From positions 11,337 to 75,336 of the forward strand of contig NZ_LXET01000059.1 of assembly GCF_001655005.1 (NCBI RefSeq): a stretch of 64,000 nucleotides of DNA. The letters run 5' to 3'. Shown here in pieces: positions 37,021 to 46,164 of this stretch. Numbering within the stretch: position 1 is the stretch's first letter; every line of letters begins with the position of its first letter. The DNA comes from Hafnia paralvei ATCC 29927. GTDB lineage: Bacteria > Pseudomonadota > Gammaproteobacteria > Enterobacterales > Enterobacteriaceae. The notes under the pieces are model-generated. The model was not told the DNA's origin. It saw nothing but the letters and a program-made list of their open reading frames with translations, and ran no database searches. The position numbers and the translations under genes were made by a program.

Positions 37021-39300
37021 TTACTCTTCACTATCGCCTGGGCCGACTTTGATCTGCTCTGGCATTTCTACATCAACACGTTCAATGCGCTGCAGGCCAC
37101 GCGGTAACAGCGTACCTTTGCGTCCGCGTTCAGCGCGGAATTTCTGTAGCTCCTGCGGCTTCATCACCAGCTTACGCTTGCCGACATGCACCGTAATTGA
37201 CGTCTGCGGCGGCAATACAAACAGCCACGCCAGCTTATCTTCACCCGATGCAGCTTGCGCAGAAGGAATTGACACAATCTTGTTGCCCTTACCCTTCGAC
37301 AGCTGTGGCAAATCATTCACTGGGAACATCAACATACGGCCAGCCTGTGTAATAGCCAACAACATGTCATCAGCACCGTTGATTTCAATCGGTGGCAACG
37401 CCTTAGCATTTTCTGGCAAGGTAATCATCGCTTTACCCGCACGGTTACGTGCGACCAAATCGTTGAAAGTACATACGAAACCATAACCTGCATCTGAAGC
37501 CATCAACAGTTTTTGGTCATCCGCAGCCATTAACACCTGCTCAATAGTCGCGCCTGGTGGTGGCGTCAACTTACCGGTTAACGGTTCACCCTGCCCACGT
37601 GCCGAAGGCAGCGTCGTTGGATCAAGCGCATAACTGCGCCCCGTGGAATCGATAAAGACCACAGGCTGATTGCTCTTACCACGCGCAGCTGCACGGAAGC
37701 TATCACCCGCTTTGTAACTCAAGCCGGTAGGATCGATATCATGCCCCTTGGCACTCCGCACCCAACCCCCTTCTGACAGAACAATAGTCACTGGCTCGGA
37801 TGGAATGAAGTCGTGCTCGCTCATGGCTTTAGCTTCTTCGCGCTCTTGCAGTGGAGAGCGGCGATCGTCGCCGTAAGCCTGTGCGTCAGCCTGAATTTCT
37901 TTCTTAATCAACGTATTCAGTTTACGTTCAGATGCCAGTAATGCCTGCAAATGGTCGCGTTCTTTAGCCAGCTCATCCTGTTCACCACGAATTTTCACCT
38001 CTTCCAACTTAGCAAGGTGACGCAGTTTCAGTTCAAGAATAGCTTCTGCCTGTGTTTCTGAAATACCAAAGCGTTCAATTAGCTTCGGTTTGGGCTCGTC
38101 CTCGGTACGGATGATATGGATCACTTCATCAATATTGAGGAATGCCACCAGCAAACCTTCCAAAATGTGCAAACGTTTCAGCACTTTTTCCAGACGGTAG
38201 TTTAAGCGGCGGCGCACCGTATCACGACGATAAGCGAGCCATTCAGTCAGAATTTCGAGCAGATTTTTGACCGCTGGACGATTGTCCAAGCCGATCATAT
38301 TCATGTTAATGCGGTAGCTTTTTTCCAGATCGGTAGTGGCAAACAGGTGAGCCATCACCTGATCCATATCTACGCGATTGGAACGCGGCACGATGACTAA
38401 ACGGGTTGGGTTTTCGTGATCGGATTCATCACGTAAATCTTCAACCATCGGCAATTTCTTCGCACGCATCTGGCTGGCAATTTGCTCCAACACTTTCGCG
38501 CCGGAAGTCTGGTGCGGCAGCGCGCTAATCACCACCTCGCCGTCTTCTTTTTTCCAGATTGCACGCATGCGAACCGAACCACGGCCGGTGCGATAGATTT
38601 TACGGATCTCTTCACGCGGCGTGATAATTTCGGCTTCGGTTGGATAATCAGGGCCTTGGACATGCTCGAGAATATCGTCGAGCGTCATACTCGGCTTATC
38701 AATCAGCTCAACTAAGGCTTTCGCCAACTCACGCACGTTGTGCGGAGGAATATCCGTTGCCATACCAACGGCAATACCGGTAGTCCCATTCAACAAAATA
38801 TTAGGCAGGCGCGCAGGCAGCGTTTTTGGCTCCTGCAGGGTGCCGTCAAAGTTTGGCGTATAGTCGACGGTACCTTGTCCTAACTCGCCCAACAGCACTT
38901 CAGCATACTTGGACAGGCGTGACTCGGTATAACGCATCGCAGCAAAGGACTTCGGATCATCCGGAGCACCCCAGTTACCCTGACCATCAACCAGCGGATA
39001 ACGGTAGGAGAACGGCTGGGCCATGAGCACCATGGCTTCATAACAGGCGCTGTCGCCGTGCGGATGATATTTACCCAGCACGTCACCCACGGTACGTGCG
39101 GACTTTTTAAACTTGGCGCTGTTGTTTAACCCCAGCTCCGACATCGCATACACAATACGACGCTGTACCGGTTTTAAACCATCACCGATAAAAGGTAACG
39201 CCCTGTCCATGATGACGTACATGGAATAGTTGAGATAGGCGTTCTCTGTAAACGTGTGCAGCGCTTGGCGCTCGCTGCCGTCATGGATCAGATCGCTCAT
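37021..39300 (-). CDS. parC: DNA topoisomerase IV subunit A
   Basis: 759 residues (E. coli 752). With ParE it decatenates daughter chromosomes. Breakage-reunion domain with the active-site Tyr in AAMRYTESRLS, followed by six-bladed C-terminal DNA-wrapping repeats. The quinolone-resistance region HPHGDSACYEAMV is wild type: S84 and E88 correspond to E. coli S80 and E84 because the N-terminus is four residues longer. parE lies about 9.2 kb away on the same strand, with an accessory block in between. Confidence 0.98.
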   Translation of the reverse strand: MSDLIHDGSERQALHTFTENAYLNYSMYVIMDRALPFIGDGLKPVQRRIVYAMSELGLNNSAKFKKSARTVGDVLGKYHPHGDSACYEAMVLMAQPFSYRYPLVDGQGNWGAPDDPKSFAAMRYTESRLSKYAEVLLGELGQGTVDYTPNFDGTLQEPKTLPARLPNILLNGTTGIAVGMATDIPPHNVRELAKALVELIDKPSMTLDDILEHVQGPDYPTEAEIITPREEIRKIYRTGRGSVRMRAIWKKEDGEVVISALPHQTSGAKVLEQIASQMRAKKLPMVEDLRDESDHENPTRLVIVPRSNRVDMDQVMAHLFATTDLEKSYRINMNMIGLDNRPAVKNLLEILTEWLAYRRDTVRRRLNYRLEKVLKRLHILEGLLVAFLNIDEVIHIIRTEDEPKPKLIERFGISETQAEAILELKLRHLAKLEEVKIRGEQDELAKERDHLQALLASERKLNTLIKKEIQADAQAYGDDRRSPLQEREEAKAMSEHDFIPSEPVTIVLSEGGWVRSAKGHDIDPTGLSYKAGDSFRAAARGKSNQPVVFIDSTGRSYALDPTTLPSARGQGEPLTGKLTPPPGATIEQVLMAADDQKLLMASDAGYGFVCTFNDLVARNRAGKAMITLPENAKALPPIEINGADDMLLAITQAGRMLMFPVNDLPQLSKGKGNKIVSIPSAQAASGEDKLAWLFVLPPQTSITVHVGKRKLVMKPQELQKFRAERGRKGTLLPRGLQRIERVDVEMPEQIKVGPGDSEE

Positions 39301-39529
39301 TAATAATCCTCTGGCCGCCGCCCTAACTGAATGAGTAAAACAGTCCGCAGCGGGACTTAACGACTGTCTTGGTCTTTACACAATTGCCCGCGATAGTAAC
39401 TCATCTTTTATAGGCCTGTCACAGGTGATAGTAGGATCACCCGACTTATCCTTCTTGTAGGGCGTCTAATCATAAAACTGATCGTCGTCACAGACAGGCG
39501 TATTTTTTTTCTCCACCATGAAACATCAT

Positions 39530-39543
39530 AACGTTCGAATGTT
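39530..39543. promoter_or_regulatory. Candidate operator upstream of the agaS-like gene
   Basis: AACGTTCGAATGTT is a 14-base near-perfect palindrome (AACnTTCGAAnGTT) ending 12 bases before the ATG, overlapping the leader. The GntR regulator encoded downstream is the obvious candidate to bind it; this is inference. The rest of the 255-base gap to parC shows nothing recognisable. Confidence 0.35.
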
Positions 39544-39555
39544 TGGAGGTTAATC

Positions 39556-40734
39556 ATGCAGAACTCAAGCAACACACTGTTTAGCGAAGCCGAATGGCAA
39601 TCAGCCGGTGGATTATTGACACTACAATCTATCTGCAATCAGCCTCGGCTATGGCGTGAAGGCTTTGCTCTTATACAGCAACACCGCGCGGAAATTAGGC
39701 GTTTCTGGCAACAGTTGGCAGACGAACCGCGCAATATCATTCTATGCGGTGCCGGTTCATCGCTTAGTGCCGCACGCGTTGCCGCACAGTGGATCCGTCA
39801 GCAAACTGGAAAATCCATTCAGGTTCTTGCCAGTACCGATATTGTCGTCAAACCTGAGCTGTATCTGGAGAATAAACCGACACTGCTGGTTTCCGTCACC
39901 AGCTCCGGCAGCACTCCAGAGAGCACCGCGGTGTTTGAACTGGCTGAACGCCTGATCGATGACTGCTATCACTTGATCGTTGCGAACGATCCGCAGGGAG
40001 AATTACCTAAACGCAGCCAGCATCACGCCAAAACCCTCTATATCCCAGCGCCTATCGGCACCAAAAACGGCTCTTTTGCTGCCGCCGCGGAATTTACGCT
40101 ACCGATCTGGTATCTGCTGCTCATCTTCTTGCCTCAGCAATGGGATATCGCTCAGCGCGCCTTAGATGTTTATCAGCACGGAGCTGATTATTTTCTTTCA
40201 CAGCAGGCTGACAAAATTGCTGCCATCGCCAAACGCGACGCCCCCATGGTGGTCAGTTTAGGCTCATCGTCGCTACAGTTTATCGCTGCCGATGCCAGCC
40301 TGAAATTGCTGGAGATGTGCAACGGACGGCAGGCTACCGATGATTTCTCAACGCTGGCATTTCGTCACGGCCCTAAACTGATCGTCAACCAGCCAGTGAC
40401 CGTGGTTTGCTATCTTTCGCCCGATCAAGAGATCCTTCGTTACGATCTGGATATGGCTACCGAGTTAGCCGCGCAGCGCCATCCACAGGGGAAAATCATA
40501 GGTATTTACGCCGCAAACGACGAACGTGTCGCGCAAGCCTGCGATGAGTATCTGCATTTTGACTCACCAGAATTGACCCAACTACCTGAAGTCTTTAGCG
40601 GTTTGTTGTATGTTATGTTCGCTCAGCTACTTGGGCTATTGCGCGCACGCCAACTGGGTGTAACCCCCGATCTTCCTTCCAATGACGGTAAAGTGGCCAA
40701 GGTGTGCAAAGTGACCATTTATGGACAGGATTGA
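39556..40734 (+). CDS. agaS: AgaS-family SIS-domain sugar isomerase/deaminase
   Basis: 392 residues (E. coli AgaS 384). Two SIS sugar-phosphate domains: first about residues 45-190 with LCGAGSSLSAARVAAQWI and SVTSSGSTPESTAVFELAERL, second about 210-370 with SLGSSSLQFIAADASLKLLEM and FRHGPKLIVNQPV. The AgaS family deaminates and isomerises galactosamine-6-phosphate to tagatose-6-phosphate. GGAGG lies 6 bases before the ATG. It overlaps the GntR gene (TGATG) and precedes a mannose-type PTS, so the substrate is probably an incoming amino-sugar phosphate; which sugar is not certain, since neither an NagA-type deacetylase nor an aldolase is nearby. Confidence 0.8.
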   Translation: MQNSSNTLFSEAEWQSAGGLLTLQSICNQPRLWREGFALIQQHRAEIRRFWQQLADEPRNIILCGAGSSLSAARVAAQWIRQQTGKSIQVLASTDIVVKPELYLENKPTLLVSVTSSGSTPESTAVFELAERLIDDCYHLIVANDPQGELPKRSQHHAKTLYIPAPIGTKNGSFAAAAEFTLPIWYLLLIFLPQQWDIAQRALDVYQHGADYFLSQQADKIAAIAKRDAPMVVSLGSSSLQFIAADASLKLLEMCNGRQATDDFSTLAFRHGPKLIVNQPVTVVCYLSPDQEILRYDLDMATELAAQRHPQGKIIGIYAANDERVAQACDEYLHFDSPELTQLPEVFSGLLYVMFAQLLGLLRARQLGVTPDLPSNDGKVAKVCKVTIYGQD

Positions 40735-41462
40735 TGCATAACGAACTCGAACAGGCTGCCCCTCTCTATTTGCATATCGCAAAAGATCTGCGTGAAAGAA
40801 TCGAAGCGGGAGAATTCCCACTCGATACGCTGCTGCCGCCAGAGCCTGTGCTCTGTCAGCAATATCAATGTGGCCGAGTTACGCTGCGCACGGCGGTTGA
40901 AATGTTAGCCCAGCGGGGATTTTTGACCAAAAAACAGGGGCGGGGCACTCTGGTGACCACGCCTGCGTGGTTGGCAGACAACACGCTGCCAGTGGGTTTT
41001 AGCGAGAAAATGACCCAGGCCGGTCTTGCTCACCACACGCAAGTGGTACGCTTCGAGCAATGTCCGGTTACGCCAGAGCAAGCTCAGAAGTTAGGCCTCA
41101 ATGCCTCTCAGCGCGTGATAATCCTTGAACGGTTGCGATTCGTCGAGCAATATCCGGCGCTATATGAAATCACCGTTTTACCCGCCGAACGTTTTGCCAC
41201 TCTGAATCGCCAGCACGTAGAGCAGCATGGGCTTTACCATACGCTTGCTCATGACTTTAACCTATTGAGCATGCAGGCTCAGGATGATTATCGTCCCTGT
41301 ATCGCCCCAGCACCGATGGCCGCTCTATTACAGCTCGAACACCAACAGCCTTGCATTGAAATTGTGCGCCTTGCCACCAGCCACGGCCGGCCTTTCGAGT
41401 TCACGGTGAGCTATACCAACACCGAACATTACCCGCTTCGCTTCCGCTATCTGCGGGGATAA
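40734..41462 (+). CDS. GntR-family (HutC/FadR-like UTRA domain) transcriptional regulator
   Basis: 242 residues from the ATG at 40734, whose A is shared with the agaS-like TGA stop. N-terminal winged helix (residues about 8-75: PLYLHIAKDLRERIEAGEFP, LPPEPVLCQQYQCGRVTLRT) and a C-terminal UTRA ligand domain (about 90-240, with RLRFVEQYPALYEITVLPA), which usually binds a sugar phosphate. Probably represses this locus until the phosphorylated substrate appears. Confidence 0.85.
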   Translation: MHNELEQAAPLYLHIAKDLRERIEAGEFPLDTLLPPEPVLCQQYQCGRVTLRTAVEMLAQRGFLTKKQGRGTLVTTPAWLADNTLPVGFSEKMTQAGLAHHTQVVRFEQCPVTPEQAQKLGLNASQRVIILERLRFVEQYPALYEITVLPAERFATLNRQHVEQHGLYHTLAHDFNLLSMQAQDDYRPCIAPAPMAALLQLEHQQPCIEIVRLATSHGRPFEFTVSYTNTEHYPLRFRYLRG

Positions 41463-41480
41463 AACCGCTAATATTACAGC

Positions 41481-41622
41481 GCTGCAAGATTCGCAGACTT
41501 ACCTTGCAGCCGCGTAATAATTCAATAGCATCATGTAGCCTTTGAGAGATTTCCTCGCCTTAGACTGATTACGTCCCTTTTTCTGCCTGCCTAGCGACTT
41601 AAGAAAGCGGGCAGAGAAAGGG
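41481..41622 (+). promoter_or_regulatory. Leader region of the PTS genes with two inverted repeats
   Basis: The 191 bases between the GntR gene and the IIB gene hold a perfect 8-bp inverted repeat GCTGCAAG (41481-41488) and CTTGCAGC (41503-41510), and a longer one with 14 of 16 positions matching, CCCTTTTTCTGCCTGC (41575-41590) against GCGGGCAGAGAAAGGG (41607-41622), about 31 bases before the IIB start. No T-run follows either. They may end the agaS-gntR message and control a separate PTS promoter. Confidence 0.5.
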
Positions 41623-41653
41623 AAACGATCATTCTTTTGCAAGGAGATACATT

Positions 41654-42127
41654 ATGGCTACCCCGAACATCCTACTGCTGCGTATTGATAACCGTCTGGT
41701 TCACGGACAGGTTGGCGTGGCCTGGTCCTCTTCTCTTGGCGCTAATTTGCTTTTGGTTGCCGATGACGGCGTGGCTCAAGACCCTCTACAACAACAAATC
41801 ATGTCCATGACGGCTGAATCTATGGGCATTGGTATTCGCTTTTTCTCTCTGCAAAAAACCATCGACATCATCGGTAAAGCATCGGCAGCACAAAAAATCT
41901 TTATCGTCTGCCGCACACCGCAGGAAGCCCGCTTTTTGATTGAAGGAGGCGTTCCAATCAAAAGCGTGAACGTTGGCAATATGCATTTCGTCGAAGGGAA
42001 GCGTTCCATCACGAAAAAAGTCTATGTCGACGATCAGGACCTCGCGAATCTGCGCGCAATTCAAGCCAAAGGCGTGGACGTTTTTATTCAAGATACCCCA
42101 AGCGATAGCAAACACAGCATCGACTGA
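41654..42127 (+). CDS. PTS mannose-family IIB component
   Basis: 157 residues. Cytoplasmic domain that takes phosphate from IIA and gives it to the incoming sugar. The family start LLRIDNRLVHGQVGVAW carries the phospho-accepting His at residue 17. AGGAG lies 6 bases upstream. Closest in kind to the amino-sugar (Aga/Dga/Gfr) branch; first gene of a IIB-IIC-IID-IIA run. Confidence 0.9.
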   Translation: MATPNILLLRIDNRLVHGQVGVAWSSSLGANLLLVADDGVAQDPLQQQIMSMTAESMGIGIRFFSLQKTIDIIGKASAAQKIFIVCRTPQEARFLIEGGVPIKSVNVGNMHFVEGKRSITKKVYVDDQDLANLRAIQAKGVDVFIQDTPSDSKHSID

Positions 42128-42182
42128 TTTGAGTAATGCGCGGTTTTATCTCTATAGGTTTAACTAAACGATAGGACACATC

Positions 42183-42968
42183 ATGCATGAAATAACCTTA
42201 ATGCAAGGCATGGGGCTCGCCATCATGGCCCTGATTGTCGGCATCGACTTCTGGCTCGAAGCTCTATATATCTTCCGCCCACTGATTGTGTGTACGCTCA
42301 CCGGTGCGATTCTAGGCGATATCCAAACCGGTTTAATTACCGGTGCATTGACCGAACTGGCCTTTACCGGACTCACACCTATCGGGGGAACTCAGCCGCC
42401 AAACCCTGTCTTAGCGGGGATCATGACAACGGTTATCGCCCACAGTACCGGAGTGGATGCGAAAACGGCCATCGGGCTTGGATTACCGTTCAGTTTCCTG
42501 ATGCAGTACATCATTCTGTTCTACTACTCAGCATTTTCGTTCTTCATGCAAAAAGCCGATCGTTATGCAGAAGAAGGCGATACTCGCTCGCTGGGTCGCT
42601 TGAATCTGCTATTAACCAGCATCGTGGCGATTAGCTATGCCGCCGTCACGTTCTTCTGTGCCTACGTTTCACAAGGCGCCATGCAAACGCTGGTGCAATC
42701 TATGCCAGCATGGTTAACCCACGGCTTTGAAGTCGCCGGCGGCGTATTACCCGCCGTCGGTTTTGGTTTACTGCTTAAGGTCATGATGAAGACACCATTT
42801 ATTCCGTTCTTTATCGTCGGCTTCCTGTTTGTCACTTTTATTCCCGTACAAAACCTACTGCCGGTTGCGGTGCTAGGTGCCGCATTTGCGGTATATGAAT
42901 ACTTTAACGAACAGAAAAAAGCAGCGGCAACAGTCGTCGTAGCGGAGGATATGGAAGATGGCATCTGA
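42183..42968 (+). CDS. PTS mannose-family IIC component
   Basis: 261 residues, polytopic membrane channel component. Family features: GIDFWLEALYIFRPLIVCTL, the duplicated GDIQTGLITGALTELAFTG, TPIGGTQPPNPVLAGIM, and several membrane spans. It forms the transport pore with IID, whose gene overlaps by 11 bases. The C-terminus ends in an Ala/Val-rich tail (KKAAATVVVAEDMEDGI). Confidence 0.9.
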   Translation: MHEITLMQGMGLAIMALIVGIDFWLEALYIFRPLIVCTLTGAILGDIQTGLITGALTELAFTGLTPIGGTQPPNPVLAGIMTTVIAHSTGVDAKTAIGLGLPFSFLMQYIILFYYSAFSFFMQKADRYAEEGDTRSLGRLNLLLTSIVAISYAAVTFFCAYVSQGAMQTLVQSMPAWLTHGFEVAGGVLPAVGFGLLLKVMMKTPFIPFFIVGFLFVTFIPVQNLLPVAVLGAAFAVYEYFNEQKKAAATVVVAEDMEDGI

Positions 42969-43818
42969 AATCGTCAATACTGAAAATACATCCGTACCCG
43001 CGACCACTGCGGGCCAAGATAATCCGCCCAAAACCGTGCTGACCCGTGGCGATATCACCCGCTTGGGCTTTCGTTCCGCCCTGCTTCAGTCAGGTTTTAA
43101 CTATGAGCGTATGCAAGCGACGGGGTTTGCCAGCGCGCAATCTCCGCTACTGAAAAAGATTTACGCCAACGATAAGGACGCCCTTAGTGCGTCCATGAGA
43201 GACAATTTAGAATTTATTAACACCAACACTAACGCAGCCGGATTCCTGATGGGGTTGCTGATTTCTCTAGAGGAACGACACGAAAGCCGTGACCTGATTA
43301 AAGGCCTGAAGGTGGCGCTGTTTGGCCCTCTAGCGGGTATCGGTGATGCGATTTTCTGGTTCACGTTGCTGCCGATCGTTGCTGGGGTGTGTGCGTCTTT
43401 CGCCAGCCAGGGAAGTATTCTCGGTCCATTGATTTTCTTCGTTGTCTACGCTGCGCTGTTCCTGCTGCGCGTGGTATGGACGCATCTGGGCTATTCACTC
43501 GGCGTGAAGGCCATCGATAAATTGCGCTCAAGCTCTGGCGCAATCTCACGAGCGGCCACCATATTAGGGGTCACCGTGATCGGGGGACTTATCGCATCCT
43601 ATGTTCACCTGACCGTAACCGCCAAAATTGCGGTCACTGCCGGACATGAGGTTTCGATTCAAGAGGCCTTCTTCGACAAAGTGTTCCCAAACCTGCTGCC
43701 ACTGGGCTATACGCTGCTGATGTATTATCTGCTGCGCGCCAAGAAAGTCAGTCCGGTGACGCTCATTTTAGTCACGTTTGTGCTCTCCATTGCCCTCTCT
43801 TGGTTGGGCGTACTGTAA
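42958..43818 (+). CDS. PTS mannose-family IID component
   Basis: 286 residues. Membrane-associated partner of IIC found only in the mannose-type PTS. Starts inside the 3' end of the IIC gene. Family blocks: SGFNYERMQATGFASAQSPLL, HESRDLIKGLKVALFGPLAGIGDAIFW and a C-terminal membrane helix. It starts with an extra polar segment of about 30 residues (SEIVNTENTSVPATTAGQDN). Confidence 0.9.
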   Translation: MASEIVNTENTSVPATTAGQDNPPKTVLTRGDITRLGFRSALLQSGFNYERMQATGFASAQSPLLKKIYANDKDALSASMRDNLEFINTNTNAAGFLMGLLISLEERHESRDLIKGLKVALFGPLAGIGDAIFWFTLLPIVAGVCASFASQGSILGPLIFFVVYAALFLLRVVWTHLGYSLGVKAIDKLRSSSGAISRAATILGVTVIGGLIASYVHLTVTAKIAVTAGHEVSIQEAFFDKVFPNLLPLGYTLLMYYLLRAKKVSPVTLILVTFVLSIALSWLGVL

Positions 43819-43863
43819 TTTCACAGCGCGGTTCGCCGCGCTTGTTTTTTTAAGAGATTAGAG

Positions 43864-44301
43864 ATGATTAGCCTTATTATTACCGGACATGGTCGCTTCG
43901 CCAGCGGTCTGTTTAGCGCGGTTGAGCAGGTTATTGGCCCACAGGAACAGTGCGTCGCCGTCGACTTTCCACCTGAAATGAGTACTCAGCAACTGGATGA
44001 AAAACTGACTCAGGCACTCGCCTCGCTGCCTCAGCAAGATGGCGTGCTATTTTTCACCGATTTGCTCGGTGGCTCGCCGTTTCGCAGTTCCGTTATCTTG
44101 AGCCAAGCATTAGCAAATAGCGATGTGGTGGCAGGGACCAACATGCAAATGTTGGCGGAAATGCTGATGGAACGCGAAGAGATCGCCAGCATACAGGAGT
44201 TTGTCACACAGGCACTCGCCTGTGGGCATCAGGGAATGTTGAGTTTCAGAGAGAAAGCGGCGGAAAACGCATCCGCAGTTGAAATCGATGAAGGGATTTA
44301 A
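43864..44301 (+). CDS. PTS mannose-family IIA component
   Basis: 145 residues, free-standing cytoplasmic IIA. The phospho-accepting His is residue 9 (IITGHGRFASG), and the family block LFFTDLLGGSPFRSS is present. Placed last, 45 bases after IID; completes a full IIABCD set. A long stem-loop at 44321-44359 follows. Confidence 0.9.
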   Translation: MISLIITGHGRFASGLFSAVEQVIGPQEQCVAVDFPPEMSTQQLDEKLTQALASLPQQDGVLFFTDLLGGSPFRSSVILSQALANSDVVAGTNMQMLAEMLMEREEIASIQEFVTQALACGHQGMLSFREKAAENASAVEIDEGI

Positions 44302-44320
44302 TTTCTGATGTTCATATCCT

Positions 44321-44359
44321 GAATAGATGAGCTGTAGGAATAAGACAGCTCATCTATTC
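44321..44359. terminator. 15-bp perfect stem-loop overlapping the end of the next gene
   Basis: GAATAGATGAGCTGT and ACAGCTCATCTATTC pair perfectly around a 9-base loop. It lies 19 bases after the PTS IIA stop and contains the last codons and TGA stop (44350-44352) of the convergent 178-residue gene. Probably a shared 3'-end structure; there is no T-run. Confidence 0.65.
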
Positions 44360-44886
44360 TTCAAGACACAGTATCTGGCCATGTTTTCTCGTGTTTCACC
44401 ATCACTATCGCCATATCGTGATGGTGAAATCAGAGTGAGTACATATATGTATCCAGCTTTCCCTGTGGCTTTACCAATAAGATAAAAATGTTCGTCATCG
44501 CCTTCCTCAGGTACTTTCGCTAATTTGCACCATCCATGGGTTATCCATTCATTTTGAAGGAATTTTATTCCCGCATCAGACATCTGGACAGTAAAGGTTT
44601 TATCAAACTCGGATGCTGCGTTTTTTTCTAAACGGAAGGTCACCTGCAAATAATCGTGCTCTACAATGGTTGAAGCACCGATATCTTTGGCCTGCGTCGG
44701 AAAAAAATCCGGTAACCAAGTATGAATACCATCATCATTGGGTATATCTGAATAAGTCGCATATGTTTTACTGACCTCTCCGGTATCCCTAAAACGGCCA
44801 GCAAATAGAACAAGAAGGCTAATAAAAACGATTATTATCAATAAAATAGGAAGAAGAGAAAAAGTTTTTCTCATCTGAGAATCCAT
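44350..44886 (-). CDS. Membrane-anchored protein of unknown function
   Basis: 178 residues. One hydrophobic N-terminal segment (LLPILLIIIVFISLLVLFA, about 11-29) acts as signal anchor; the rest is a soluble, acidic, probably periplasmic domain with two cysteines (GWCKL and RYCVLKNR). No family recognised. It starts 2 bases after the stop of the binding-protein gene and is surely in that operon. An ATG five codons in (MRKTF) is an alternative start. Context suggests a part in sensing or delivering the same ligand, but nothing in the sequence shows a mechanism. Confidence 0.75.
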   Translation of the reverse strand: MDSQMRKTFSLLPILLIIIVFISLLVLFAGRFRDTGEVSKTYATYSDIPNDDGIHTWLPDFFPTQAKDIGASTIVEHDYLQVTFRLEKNAASEFDKTFTVQMSDAGIKFLQNEWITHGWCKLAKVPEEGDDEHFYLIGKATGKAGYIYVLTLISPSRYGDSDGETRENMARYCVLKNR

Positions 44887-44888
44887 AA

Positions 44889-46139
44889 TTAATAACCTTT
44901 CACCGCCATTAACGCAGTATTCAACTGCATCACCGCCTGCTCTGGTGTTTGATTAGGATGGGTGAAAAAGTCATTAAGAACGCGGAAGAAAACTTCTTTT
45001 GCCTGCACATCAACCGCCATTGAGTGCGCCATGCTTGGCAGTAGACGATTCGTCTTCTCGGCATCTTTAAACACCTTCGCCGCTTGCTGGGCGCAAACAT
45101 CGAACGTGCTCATATCAATATCGTTACGAACCGGAATTGAGCCTTTTAACTGATTAAAGCGACGCTGGAAATCGGGATCCATCAACACATCCGCGAGACG
45201 GCGCTGAGCCTCCACCGCAGTGGCATTACCGTTTTGCTGCAAAATCGCAAAACTGTCAGTGCCGTAAATAAAGTAGCCTTCTGTACCTGGCGTTGCCACA
45301 CAGAGAAAATCTTTGTTTGGTACAGCTCCCATCTGCATCAACTCACCTTTGGCCCAGTCTCCCATAATCATCATAGCGGCTTTGCCACTGTACAGAAGCT
45401 CTGCTGACTCATGCCAAGGCCGACCCGCTGATTTAGGATCTATATCATCATGTAACTGACGAAAACGCTGAAGTACGCGGATCATGCGATCGCTAGTGAT
45501 TGCTTTGCTATCTAGCTTTTCGAATACGTCACGATAGAACTGACCACCTTCTAAGCCGAGCAGAATATTTTCAAACAGCGTTGCATCCTGCCATGCCTGT
45601 CCACCGTGCGCTAACGGGATATAACCTGCCGCTTTGAGCTTATCGGCAGCCGCGAAAAATTCATCCCACGTTGTAGGGATCGCCAGATGCAGCGCGTTAA
45701 AAGGCTTGGGATTAATCCACAGCCAGTTAATCCGATGGTTATTTACGGGAACAGCAACGTACTCGCCATGATATTGAGTAATCTGGCGAATCAACGGAGG
45801 CAACACGCGATCCCAAGCTTCGGTTTGCTCTTTGGTATAAGGACTGGATAAAAAACCCAGTGCGCCCCACTCCTGAATAAATTTGCCTTCCATTAGCGCC
45901 GCTGTCGGTGGGTTACCTGCAATCATTCTCGTTTGCAGTACGCTATAGGCGCTTTCACCCCCGCCACCTTTTACCGTGAAATCCTGCCAAGTATCTCCTT
46001 TGGCCGCTAACTCCTGCTTGAGTAGATTCAGCGCCGCGCTTTCACTCTCCGACGTCCAGTAATGCAAAACCTCAACCGTTGCAGCACTACAGTTCATCGC
46101 CATCGTTAGCAAGGCGGTGGTCAGTAAAACTTTTTTCAC
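44889..46139 (-). CDS. Periplasmic sugar-type ABC substrate-binding protein
   Basis: 416 residues. Sec signal peptide (KKVLLTTALLTMAMNCSA), then a CUT1-type sugar-binding fold: VEVLHYWTSESESAALNLLK, GNPPTAALMEGKFIQEWG, PTTWDEFFAAADKLKAAGYIPLAHGG and GKAAMMIMGDWAKGELMQMG. Resembles glucose/mannose-type binding proteins of the GtsA kind. No permease or ATPase gene is nearby; instead it starts 25 bases after a histidine kinase gene in the same operon. It may therefore present a sugar to the sensor rather than feed a transporter, or serve permeases encoded elsewhere. Confidence 0.85.
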   Translation of the reverse strand: MKKVLLTTALLTMAMNCSAATVEVLHYWTSESESAALNLLKQELAAKGDTWQDFTVKGGGGESAYSVLQTRMIAGNPPTAALMEGKFIQEWGALGFLSSPYTKEQTEAWDRVLPPLIRQITQYHGEYVAVPVNNHRINWLWINPKPFNALHLAIPTTWDEFFAAADKLKAAGYIPLAHGGQAWQDATLFENILLGLEGGQFYRDVFEKLDSKAITSDRMIRVLQRFRQLHDDIDPKSAGRPWHESAELLYSGKAAMMIMGDWAKGELMQMGAVPNKDFLCVATPGTEGYFIYGTDSFAILQQNGNATAVEAQRRLADVLMDPDFQRRFNQLKGSIPVRNDIDMSTFDVCAQQAAKVFKDAEKTNRLLPSMAHSMAVDVQAKEVFFRVLNDFFTHPNQTPEQAVMQLNTALMAVKGY

Positions 46140-46164
46140 CAGCGATTCTCCGTTACCTGTGTGA

